Source of the DNA: Hyphomicrobiales bacterium
GTDB taxonomy: Bacteria; Pseudomonadota; Alphaproteobacteria; Rhizobiales; JAJFHR01
NCBI GenBank assembly: GCA_021775515.1
Contig: JAJFHR010000058.1
Coordinates: forward strand, 1 to 6,794
DNA: 6,794 bases
Reading direction: 5' to 3'
Shown here: piece after piece, positions 1-6,144 of the stretch
Position numbering within the stretch: the first letter of the stretch is position 1
Layout: every line of letters begins with the position of its first letter
The notes under the pieces: model-generated
The model's database searches: none
What the model saw: only the letters and a program-made list of their open reading frames with translations
What the model was told of the DNA's origin: nothing
Made by a program: the position numbers and the translations under genes

Positions 1-1551
1 ATGGAAATCAACGTGCTGTCTGAGGGAATTCCGACGCATGACTACGAATCGAAAACACTGACCAAAGCCTTTGAAGAAATTACCGGCATTAAGGTCAACC
101 ACCAGATTTTGGGCGAAGGCGAAGTTGTCCAGGCAGTGCAAACCCAGATGCAGACGCGGCGAAATCTCTATGATGCATATGTCAATGATTCTGACTTGAT
201 TGGCACCCATTCGCGCTTACAGCTTGCGGTTAATCTGACCGACTGGATGGCAGGCGAAGGTAAAGATGTAACTTTGCCGACACTCGATATTGATGATTTC
301 ATGGGCAAGTCTTTTACCACTGGTCCCGACGGCAAACTCTATCAGCTTCCCGATCAGCAGTTCGCCAACCTTTATTGGTTTCGTTATGACTGGTTTCAAC
401 GCGCGGATTTGAAAAAGCGGTTTAAAGATCGCTACGGTTATGAGCTTGGCGTTCCCGTCAACTGGTCGGCCTATGAAGATATTGCTGAATTTTTCTCGGT
501 TTATGTTAAAGAAATCGATGGAAAACGCATATATGGACATATGGATTATGGCAAACGTGCGCCTGACCTTGGGTGGCGGATGACGGATGCCTGGCTGTCC
601 ATGGCCGGCGCCGGGTCAAAAGGCCTTCCTAACGGCGTTCCTGTAGATGAATGGGGCATTCGGATGGAAAAAGGCTCCTGTAATCCGGTTGGTTCTTCTG
701 TATCGCGCGGAGGAGCAACCAATGGACCGGCTGCAGTTTATGCCATTCGTAAATGGGATGAGTGGCTGAGAAAATATGCACCTCCTGGTGCTGCCGATTA
801 TGACTTCTATCAGTCACTGCCCGCTTTGGCTTCCGGTAATGTTGCTCAGCAAATTTTCTGGTATACGGCTTTTACCGCGACAATGGTCGCGCCAAAAAGC
901 TCCGGCAATAACACAGTGGACGACAATGGCAAGCCGCTCTGGAGAATGGCTCCCTCACCGCATGGGCCTTATTGGGCTGAAGGACAGAAACTTGGCTATC
1001 AGGATGCCGGTTCCTGGACACTTTTCAAATCTACTCCGGTAGATCGCCGCAAAGCCGCCTGGCTCTATGCTCAATTTGTGGTTTCCAAAACCGTGTCGCT
1101 TAAAAAGACCCATGTTGGTCTAACCCCTATCCGCGATAGCGACATTCGCCATGAATCATTCACCAAACGCGCACCTCAACTTGGTGGCCTGGTAGAATTC
1201 TACCGCTCACCTGACCGGGTTCGCTGGTCTCCTACCGGGGTCAATGTGCCGGATTATCCTAAACTTGCACAGCTTTGGTGGCAGAACATTGGTGATGTAA
1301 ACTCAGGCACGTTTACTCCTCAGCAGGCGATGGATCGTCTTGCCGGAGAAATGGATTTGGTCATGTCACGCATGCAGGCAGCCGACGAAAAGGCTAAGAT
1401 CTATGGTGGATGTGGACCACGCCTCAACGCCAAGTCCGATCCTGCAGTCTGGCTCAGCAAACCAGGTTCGCCTAAGGCTAAGGTCAATGAAAAGCCTCAA
1501 GGCGAAACCATCGCTTATGATGAACTCATCAAGCGCTGGAGCACTAAATAG
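1..1551 (+). CDS. glpV: Glycerol-type ABC transporter substrate-binding protein (5' partial)
   Basis: This is the periplasmic solute-binding subunit of the importer encoded downstream; it should bind glycerol or a similar small polyol and hand it to the permeases. 516 residues are visible, ending at TAG 1549-1551. The reading frame is open from base 1. The first visible residues (MEINVLSEGIP) already belong to the mature extracellular-binding fold, and no signal peptide is present, so the ATG at base 1 is probably internal; from memory family members are about 570-580 residues. Features recalled from the GlpV family include DAYVNDSDLIG (residues 58-68), LPDQQFANLYWFRYDW (116-131), MDYGKRAPDLGWR (181-193), RGGATNGPAAVY (237-248), QQIFWYTAFTA (283-293), a MAPSPHG stretch (316-322) and PDYPKLAQLWW (418-428). 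The many Trp and Tyr residues suit a polyol or sugar ligand. Family assignment is strong. Glycerol specificity is inferred from the R. leguminosarum locus and from neighbours; other polyols are possible. Confidence 0.88.
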   Translation: MEINVLSEGIPTHDYESKTLTKAFEEITGIKVNHQILGEGEVVQAVQTQMQTRRNLYDAYVNDSDLIGTHSRLQLAVNLTDWMAGEGKDVTLPTLDIDDFMGKSFTTGPDGKLYQLPDQQFANLYWFRYDWFQRADLKKRFKDRYGYELGVPVNWSAYEDIAEFFSVYVKEIDGKRIYGHMDYGKRAPDLGWRMTDAWLSMAGAGSKGLPNGVPVDEWGIRMEKGSCNPVGSSVSRGGATNGPAAVYAIRKWDEWLRKYAPPGAADYDFYQSLPALASGNVAQQIFWYTAFTATMVAPKSSGNNTVDDNGKPLWRMAPSPHGPYWAEGQKLGYQDAGSWTLFKSTPVDRRKAAWLYAQFVVSKTVSLKKTHVGLTPIRDSDIRHESFTKRAPQLGGLVEFYRSPDRVRWSPTGVNVPDYPKLAQLWWQNIGDVNSGTFTPQQAMDRLAGEMDLVMSRMQAADEKAKIYGGCGPRLNAKSDPAVWLSKPGSPKAKVNEKPQGETIAYDELIKRWSTK

Positions 1552-1575
1552 TCTAAATATTTCCACATGTGAAAA

Positions 1576-1605
1576 TCGGGGAAGCGCGCTTTATCGCTTC
1601 CCCGA
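1576..1605 (+). terminator. Perfect 11-bp stem-loop after glpV; terminator or 3'-end stabiliser
   Basis: TCGGGGAAGCG (1576-1586) pairs without mismatch with CGCTTCCCCGA (1595-1605) around an 8-base loop. It begins 25 bases after the glpV stop codon. The following sequence (AGCTTTAATATG) has only a short run of T, so it is not a textbook intrinsic terminator. It may be a partial terminator or an RNA-stabilising hairpin that leaves the binding-protein message more abundant than the transporter message, a common arrangement for ABC importers. The stem is seen directly; its function is inferred. Confidence 0.65.
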
Positions 1606-1779
1606 AGCTTTAATATGAATATCGACTATTTCAGCAACTGACTATTAATCTGGACGGGTGCCGTAGTATGATCCATTGTTTATGCGGGTCGATTGCGCGG
1701 CATTTGATTTCCCCCAACCTGAGGTCAGTTCCTGTTGGGTCGCTAAACAAGTTTTTTAAAAGTTGAGGCTGGGGCGATC
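1606..1779. other. Intergenic region between glpV and glpS
   Basis: No gene is visible here. CCCAAC (1713-1718) can pair with GTTGGG (1734-1739), with an extra AGG/CCT pairing inside, giving a weak bulged hairpin; a T6 run lies at 1752-1757. The heptamer GACTATT occurs twice (1624-1630 and 1640-1646). I found no convincing -35/-10 pair with good spacing, though a gap of this size could hold an internal promoter. The ribosome-binding site for the next gene is probably GAGG (1765-1768) or GGGG (1771-1774). Confidence 0.45.
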
Positions 1780-2847
1780 ATGACGCTCATTCTTAAAGAT
1801 GTGACGTTAAATGTGGGGGCCGAGACACACATATATCCCACCAGCGTCGAACTTGCCGAACACGGATTTAACATTCTGCTGGGCACTACCCTGGCCGGGA
1901 AAACCACGTTGATGCAACTTATGGCGGGCCTGGTGAAACCGACATCAGGCGAAGTTTGGTTCGACGGTAAAAATGTAACTGGTGTTCCAGTCCAAAAACG
2001 CAACGTTTCAATGGTTCACCAGCAATTTATCAACTACCCCAATATGACTGTATTCGAAAATATAGCCTCTCCCTTGCGCGTTGTCGGCATGGAGCGTTCC
2101 AAATTACAAAAACGCGTGGAGCACATAGCCGAGTTGCTCAAGATGACACCCATGCTGGGGCGTAAACCGAACGAATTATCAGGCGGTCAGCAGCAACGAA
2201 CAGCACTTGCCAGAGCCTTGGTTAAGGACGCCGATCTGGTTCTTCTAGATGAACCGCTGGCCAACCTCGACTTTAAGCTGCGCGAGGAATTACGCGAAGA
2301 ATTGCCTAAGATGTTCGAACACCGCGGTTGTTGTGTGGTCTATGCGACGACTGAACCAATGGAATCTCTTCTGCTTGGCGGCCACACGGCAAGCCTTCAC
2401 GAAGGCCGGATTACTCAGTTTGGTGAAACCGAAAAAATTTATCGCAAGCCCGCTGACCTTAAAAGCGCCCGCGTGTTTTCTGACCCGCCGATCAATACGG
2501 CCAGCGTTTCTAAAAAGGGGGCACGCATTGTCCTAAACGATGAAGTCAGTTGGCAAATTCATGAGCGCTATAAAGATCTGGCTGATGGTCCCTATACACT
2601 GGGAATAAGGCCGCATCACATCTCACCTGTCAAATCAACCGAGGAAAATGTTCATATTGAAGGCAAAATTCTGGTGACTGAACTCAGTGGTTCTGAAAGT
2701 ACAATCCATTTTGATATCGGTGATCAAGCCTGGGTTTCACAATCGCTTGGCATTCATCCCTTTGAGTTAGGGGCGCGAAAATCTTTTTATATCCAAACCG
2801 ATAAATGTCTGTTTTTTGACATAAGCGAACAATTGGTAGCTGCATGA
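1780..2847 (+). CDS. glpS: Glycerol-type ABC transporter ATPase, GlpS-like, H-loop His replaced by Thr
   Basis: A cytoplasmic ATPase subunit of the MalK/UgpC type, 355 residues, a normal length for a nucleotide-binding domain with a C-terminal TOBE/regulatory domain. Motifs in order: Walker A GTTLAGKT (35-42), Q-loop Gln81 in VHQQFINYP, intact signature LSGGQ (133-137), Walker B LVLLDEP (153-159) with Asp157 and catalytic Glu158, and D-loop ANLD (161-164). At the switch position the usual THD reads TTE: Thr191 (codon ACT, 2350-2352) stands where histidine is expected. The C-terminal part (about 235-355) contains GIRPHHI (275-281), typical of the TOBE_2 region. The ATG at 1780 is preceded by a purine-rich GAGG/GGGG tract. 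It is expected to pair with the second ATPase at 2900. Its own ATP site lacks the switch histidine but it supplies a good signature to its partner. Family assignment is strong; the functional consequence is inferred. Confidence 0.9.
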   Translation: MTLILKDVTLNVGAETHIYPTSVELAEHGFNILLGTTLAGKTTLMQLMAGLVKPTSGEVWFDGKNVTGVPVQKRNVSMVHQQFINYPNMTVFENIASPLRVVGMERSKLQKRVEHIAELLKMTPMLGRKPNELSGGQQQRTALARALVKDADLVLLDEPLANLDFKLREELREELPKMFEHRGCCVVYATTEPMESLLLGGHTASLHEGRITQFGETEKIYRKPADLKSARVFSDPPINTASVSKKGARIVLNDEVSWQIHERYKDLADGPYTLGIRPHHISPVKSTEENVHIEGKILVTELSGSESTIHFDIGDQAWVSQSLGIHPFELGARKSFYIQTDKCLFFDISEQLVAA

Positions 2848-2870
2848 CGCTCACGCCTGGTCCAAAACAT

Positions 2871-2885
2871 CATTTTCTGAAAATG
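2871..2885 (+). repeat. Small inverted repeat overlapping the glpT ribosome-binding site
   Basis: CATTTT (2871-2876) and AAAATG (2880-2885) form a 6-bp inverted repeat with a 3-base loop in the 52-base gap between glpS and glpT. Its right arm ends on the first G of GGGG (2885-2888), the likely Shine-Dalgarno tract for the ATG at 2900. It is short and A/T-rich, so any influence on translation is speculative. Confidence 0.35.
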
Positions 2886-2899
2886 GGGTACGGCTTTTA

Positions 2900-3967
2900 A
2901 TGGCGCGCATTACCCTCGAAAATTTAAAACATAGCTACGCCGACAAGCCTGAAAACGATGATGACTGGGCGCTGAAGCATCTTGAATTTGAGTGTGCAGA
3001 TGGCGGTGCTTATGCTCTTCTTGGACCGTCTGGCTGCGGAAAAACCACTCTGCTTAATATCATCTCAGGCCTGTTGAGACCTACACAGGGCCGCGTGCTT
3101 TTTGATGGCGAGGATGTCACCGATTTCATGCCGGACCGCCGTAATATTGCGCAGGTTTTTCAGTTCCCGGTCGTTTACGACACCATGAGTGTATATGACA
3201 ATCTGGCATTTCCTTTGCGCAACAGAGGCATTGCTGGAGAGGCTCTCGACAAGCGGGTGCGGTTGATCGCGGAAATGATTGATCTCACAGATACTTTGCA
3301 TCAACGGGCCGCCGGGCTTACAGCCGATGGCAAACAAAAGATTTCGCTTGGCCGCGGGTTGGTGCGTGATGATGTCAATGTCATCATGTTTGATGAACCT
3401 CTGACCGTCATTGATCCCCACCTCAAATGGCAATTGCGTTCCAAACTTAAAGAGCTGCACCAACAGGTCGGCACTACAATGATCTATGTGACCCACGACC
3501 AGATCGAAGCCCTGACGTTTGCCGAACAGGTGGTGGTGATGCATGAAGGCTCAGTTGTGCAAATCGGCACGCCCGTGGAGTTGTTTGAAAAACCGCAACA
3601 CACTTTTGTCGGACATTTTATCGGATCGCCAGGAATGAATGTGATCGGCTGTGAGCTGGATAAAGGAAAAGCCACGCTGGCTGGGACGCCGGTTGCAACT
3701 GCGCCGGTGAAAAACGAGCCACAGCCGGGTGCCAATCTCGAAATTGGCGTCAGGCCAGAATTTATCACCTTTGCCAAGAGCGGCATTCCGGTGAACGTTG
3801 TGCGCGTCAGTGACACCGGGCGGTTCAGTATTGTTGAAACCAAACACAAAGATCAGTCAATCAAACTGCTGGTGCCAGAGGGGGGAATTATCCCGTCGGA
3901 AGCCGCTCATATCCGCTTTGATGCCAAACACACTCAAATTTATGCCGATAGCCGGATTATCACCTGA
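2900..3967 (+). CDS. glpT: Glycerol-type ABC transporter ATPase, GlpT-like, degenerate signature motif
   Basis: Second ATPase of the importer, 355 residues, MalK/UgpC-like. Motifs: Walker A GPSGCGKT (42-49), Q-loop Gln88 in VFQ, Walker B VIMFDEP (161-167) with Asp165 and catalytic Glu166, unusual D-loop TVID (169-172), and a normal switch region YVTHD (196-200) with His199. Where LSGGQQQR is expected the protein reads LTADGKQK (140-147), so both signature glycines and the Gln are changed, although the following SLGRGLVR helix is retained. The C-terminal half carries GVRPEFI (283-289), the TOBE-like segment. A fresh mutation is unlikely because the frame is intact and the rest is well conserved; from memory GlpT homologues share this signature. 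It has nothing to do with the E. coli glycerol-3-phosphate antiporter of the same name. The start is at ATG 2900 after GGGG (2885-2888). The stop overlaps the ribosome-binding site of the next gene, which suggests coupled translation. Confidence 0.9.
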   Translation: MARITLENLKHSYADKPENDDDWALKHLEFECADGGAYALLGPSGCGKTTLLNIISGLLRPTQGRVLFDGEDVTDFMPDRRNIAQVFQFPVVYDTMSVYDNLAFPLRNRGIAGEALDKRVRLIAEMIDLTDTLHQRAAGLTADGKQKISLGRGLVRDDVNVIMFDEPLTVIDPHLKWQLRSKLKELHQQVGTTMIYVTHDQIEALTFAEQVVVMHEGSVVQIGTPVELFEKPQHTFVGHFIGSPGMNVIGCELDKGKATLAGTPVATAPVKNEPQPGANLEIGVRPEFITFAKSGIPVNVVRVSDTGRFSIVETKHKDQSIKLLVPEGGIIPSEAAHIRFDAKHTQIYADSRIIT

Positions 3968-3970
3968 GGA
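3966..3970 (+). promoter_or_regulatory. Shine-Dalgarno of glpP overlapping the glpT stop
   Basis: GAGGA lies six bases before the ATG at 3977 and shares bases with the TGA (3965-3967) that ends glpT. A second purine tract, AGAGG, directly abuts the start codon. The overlap fits translational coupling of the ATPase and permease genes and supports 3977 as the start. Confidence 0.7.
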
Positions 3971-3976
3971 AAGAGG

Positions 3977-4843
3977 ATGGCGACAAAAACAACAAATCAG
4001 AAAGCCTGGCTCTTCGTCATTCCCGTGGTGCTGCTGGTGGCGTTTAATGCCGTAATTCCGCTTATGACGGTCGTTAATTATTCTGTCCAGGAAACCTTCG
4101 GCGATAACGTCTTTTTCTGGGAGGGTGTTAAATGGTTCGAACAGGTGCTGCAATCCGAGCGGTTTCATGCTGCACTTGGCCGTCAGTTGGTTTTTACCAG
4201 TATAATTCTGTTGGTTGAAATTCCACTGGGTATCGCAGTTGCCCTGACCATGCCGCGCAAGGGGCCGTGGGTTTCCGTTTGCCTTGTTTTGATGGCCCTG
4301 CCCCTGCTCATTCCGTGGAATGTGGTGGGTTCAATGTGGAACATCTTCGCCCTGCCCGAAACTGGCCTTTTGGGTAAAGGTCTGAATGTTCTGGGCTTCG
4401 ATTATAATTTCACCCGCCAGCCGCTTGCCGCCTGGTTTACCACCATCCTTATGGATGTCTGGCACTGGACCTCTCTTGTTGTGCTTTTGGCTTATGCCGG
4501 ATTGTGTTCGATACCTGATGCGTTTTATCAGGCCGCCAAAATTGACGGCGCTGGCCGCTGGGCAATTTTCAGGTTCATTCAACTGCCAAAAATGAAGCGT
4601 GTTCTCACCATCGCGATTTTGCTCCGATTCATGGACAGTTTTATGATTTACACCGAGCCCTTCGTGCTTACCGGCGGCGGCCCCGGCAATACCACGACAT
4701 TCCTGTCTATTGATCTGGTTAAAGTTGCTCTTGGGCAATTCGATCTTGGACCGGCCGCTGCCATGTCATTGATCTATTTCCTGATCGTGCTGTTGGTCTG
4801 TTGGGTGTTCTATACATTGATGATGAAGGATGAAGTGGAATGA
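3977..4843 (+). CDS. glpP: ABC transporter inner-membrane permease, GlpP-like (MalF/UgpA type)
   Basis: An inner-membrane permease of 288 residues that should form half of the translocation channel. Hydrophobic segments lie at about 10-33, 70-92, 100-122, 155-178, 208-230 and 260-282, the six-helix layout of the binding-protein-dependent permease family (BPD_transp_1). The cytoplasmic EAA loop, which docks on an ATPase, is seen at 184-204: YQAAKIDGAGRW followed by FRFIQLP. The Ala-Ala, DGA and LP landmarks are present, with Tyr-Gln in place of the leading Glu. TGGGPGNTTTFLS (232-244) is the region typical of the first permease of sugar-type importers. Nine bases separate it from glpT, and its last four bases overlap glpQ. 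The family is certain; glycerol as substrate is inferred from the operon. Confidence 0.9.
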   Translation: MATKTTNQKAWLFVIPVVLLVAFNAVIPLMTVVNYSVQETFGDNVFFWEGVKWFEQVLQSERFHAALGRQLVFTSIILLVEIPLGIAVALTMPRKGPWVSVCLVLMALPLLIPWNVVGSMWNIFALPETGLLGKGLNVLGFDYNFTRQPLAAWFTTILMDVWHWTSLVVLLAYAGLCSIPDAFYQAAKIDGAGRWAIFRFIQLPKMKRVLTIAILLRFMDSFMIYTEPFVLTGGGPGNTTTFLSIDLVKVALGQFDLGPAAAMSLIYFLIVLLVCWVFYTLMMKDEVE

Positions 4844-5643
4844 TGCGGCGGTTTACCTGGCTGGTCCCGGCAATCTACATCATATTTTTGATGCTGCCGA
4901 TCTATTGGCTTTTGAATATGTCCTTCAAAACCACCAATGAAATTCTTGGCACGTTCTCCTTGTGGCCGCAGGAATTCACACTCGACAACTACCGCAAGAT
5001 TTTTACGGATTCGACCTGGTATAACGGCTATTTCAACTCACTTATTTATGTGGTTCTAAATACGGTTATATCGGTGACTGCTGCCCTTCCCGCGGCTTAT
5101 GCTTTTTCACGATACCGGTTCCTGGGCGATAAACATTTGTTTTTCTGGTTGTTGACAAACCGCATGGCGCCACCGGCGGTTTTCGCCCTGCCGTTCTTCC
5201 AGCTTTATTCGGCGGTAGAATTATTCGACACCCATATTGCCGTAGCACTGGCCCACGCTCTGTTCAATATTCCCCTGGCGGTGTGGATATTGGAAGGATT
5301 TATGTCCGGCGTGCCGCGCGAGTTGGATGATACGGCTTATGTCGACGGCTATTCCTTCAGCCGGTTTTTCTTCAAGATATTCCTGCCGACGATTTCTGCC
5401 GGTATTGGGGTTGCAGCCTTTTTCTGTTTTATGTTTTCCTGGGTGGAATTGTTGCTGGCAAAAACGCTGACATCTGTTGCCGCCAAGCCTATTGCGGCAA
5501 CGATGACCCGAACGGCGAGCACCTCTGGATATGAGCTTGGCCTGCTGGCGGCTGCCGGTGTGCTGACCATAATTCCCGGGGCATTTGTGATTTATTTCGT
5601 GCGTAATTATATCGCCAAGGGTTTTGCCCTGGGCCGTGTCTAG
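4840..5643 (+). CDS. glpQ: ABC transporter inner-membrane permease, GlpQ-like (MalG/UgpE type)
   Basis: The second permease, 267 residues, which should pair with the GlpP-like protein. The ATG overlaps the upstream stop as ATGA (4840-4843), a classic coupled start; a second in-frame ATG follows at 4843. Hydrophobic helices lie at about 7-27, 65-90, 100-123, 133-155, 183-207 and 235-255. The N-terminal MSFKTTNEI (27-35) and the TLDNYRKIF stretch (47-55) are typical of MalG-like subunits. The EAA loop is at 161-183 (ELDDTAYVDGYS then FKIFLP) and is less canonical than that of its partner: Asp and Thr replace the first Glu and Ala, and Tyr follows Asp-Gly. It ends with GFALGRV, the GF-x-x-G-x-V ending common in MalG-type permeases. 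It should not be confused with the E. coli phosphodiesterase GlpQ. Confidence 0.9.
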   Translation: MMRRFTWLVPAIYIIFLMLPIYWLLNMSFKTTNEILGTFSLWPQEFTLDNYRKIFTDSTWYNGYFNSLIYVVLNTVISVTAALPAAYAFSRYRFLGDKHLFFWLLTNRMAPPAVFALPFFQLYSAVELFDTHIAVALAHALFNIPLAVWILEGFMSGVPRELDDTAYVDGYSFSRFFFKIFLPTISAGIGVAAFFCFMFSWVELLLAKTLTSVAAKPIAATMTRTASTSGYELGLLAAAGVLTIIPGAFVIYFVRNYIAKGFALGRV

Positions 5644-5675
5644 ACCGCGACAGAATTAGAGAGGATGTTGGAAAA

Positions 5676-5957
5676 ATGAGCTTATTGTGGATGGCATGGA
5701 CGTGGCCAACGGCAGCATTCTTCATCGGCATTTTTCTGGCCCTGGTCAGCATGGGCGTTTGGGAATATTACCGGCCCGGAGGCGCGCCGCGCCGGGGGAT
5801 TTTGACCCTTGACACCACCCGCGGCGATCGCCTGTTCATCTCGCTTCTAGGCAGCGCGTTTATCTTTCTTGGCTGGCTCGGCCTGTTTGGAACCCCATTG
5901 TGGGGGGCGCTGGTAATTTCGCTTGTTTATGGCTACAGCGTCTTTCGCTGGGTCTGA
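5676..5957 (+). CDS. glpU: Small DUF2160-type membrane protein of the glycerol transporter locus (GlpU-like)
   Basis: A 93-residue hydrophobic protein that matches my recollection of the DUF2160 family, encoded next to glpQ in rhizobial glycerol import operons. Predicted membrane segments are at about 10-30, 53-72 and 74-90. The loop 31-52 contains five Arg (33, 39, 40, 49, 52) and should face the cytoplasm by the positive-inside rule, placing the N terminus outside. WEYYRPGG (29-36), RRGILTLDTTRGDRLF (39-54) and the GWLGLFG turn (66-72) are the most distinctive stretches. The ATG at 5676 follows AGAGAGG (5658-5664) by 11 bases and starts 32 bases after glpQ, so it is very probably in the same transcript. 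No enzymatic motif is seen. An accessory or assembly subunit of the permease is plausible; its biochemical role is not known to me. Confidence 0.83.
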   Translation: MSLLWMAWTWPTAAFFIGIFLALVSMGVWEYYRPGGAPRRGILTLDTTRGDRLFISLLGSAFIFLGWLGLFGTPLWGALVISLVYGYSVFRWV

Positions 5958-6040
5958 TACCAATCGTATAGTGCTTTAACGGAACGATGCCCGGCGAAAC
6001 TTTGCGTGGCTTCGAACTCCAGACCGTCAGGCACCGGCAT
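5933..6040 (-). other. Short antisense reading frame of gene-like composition; possible gene remnant or dispersed repeat
   Basis: On the minus strand an ATG at 6040 opens a 35-residue frame ending at 5933; the frame is open back to about 6064. It begins MPVPDGLEFEATQSF and continues AGHRSVKALYDWY, mixed residues resembling a folded protein rather than random translation. The last eight codons run into the 3' end of the DUF2160 gene, so the meaningful part is roughly 5958-6064. No ribosome-binding site is evident and I do not recognise a family. It could be the end of a decayed gene, part of an intergenic repeat element, or chance. Reported as uncertain. Confidence 0.25.
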
Positions 6041-6080
6041 AATGAGGCACCCGCGGCTGTTCTTTCATTCAATCTAGTAC

Positions 6081-6109
6081 TTGAAAAAGATCGTTTTGTT
6101 CTTTATATA
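6081..6109 (+). promoter_or_regulatory. Predicted sigma70-type promoter for the ATP-grasp gene
   Basis: TTGAAA (6081-6086) and TATATA (6104-6109) are separated by exactly 17 bases, matching the housekeeping -35/-10 pattern well. Transcription would start near 6116, giving a leader of about 30 bases before the ATG at 6145. The hexamer TAGTAC occurs just upstream of the -35 box (6075-6080) and again across the end of the -10 box (6108-6113), a possible but weak operator pair. This suggests the ATP-grasp gene is transcribed separately from the transporter. Confidence 0.6.
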
Positions 6110-6135
6110 GTACATACAGTGATTGATGAGGTTTT

Positions 6136-6140
6136 GAGGT
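6136..6140 (+). promoter_or_regulatory. Ribosome-binding site of the ATP-grasp gene
   Basis: GAGGT lies four bases before the ATG at 6145, and an in-frame stop (TGA) occurs a few codons upstream. Together these fix 6145 as the start. Confidence 0.7.
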
Positions 6141-6144
6141 CGTT

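Larger units (their letters stand above)
5958..6144. other. Intergenic region after the transporter operon
   Basis: The gap between the DUF2160 gene and the ATP-grasp gene. I see no strong intrinsic terminator for the transporter operon in it. Its first part reads on the minus strand as a short open frame of protein-like composition (listed separately). Its second part (about 6075-6144) is A/T-rich and holds a predicted promoter and ribosome-binding site for the next gene. Confidence 0.5.

Noticed and set aside
1..3. ATG at base 1 as the true start of the binding protein
   Set aside because: No signal peptide follows and the first residues are already mature-domain sequence, so the window edge most likely cuts the gene.
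1713..1757. Second terminator (CCCAAC/GTTGGG hairpin followed by a T6 run)
   Set aside because: The stem is only six pairs with a bulge and the T run begins 12 bases after it, too far for an intrinsic terminator.
1743..2003. Minus-strand open frame of 86 codons spanning the glpV-glpS gap and the start of glpS
   Set aside because: Most of it is antisense to the conserved N terminus of the ATPase and it has no ribosome-binding site or family resemblance.
3065..3544. Minus-strand open frame of 159 codons inside the GlpT-like ATPase gene
   Set aside because: It lies wholly inside a gene with clear ABC motifs on the + strand, and its translation has no recognisable family or hydrophobic pattern; it is a shadow frame.
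2900..3967. GlpT-like ATPase as a pseudogene because of its broken signature
   Set aside because: The frame is intact at full length with all other motifs present, and the altered signature matches what I recall of the family.
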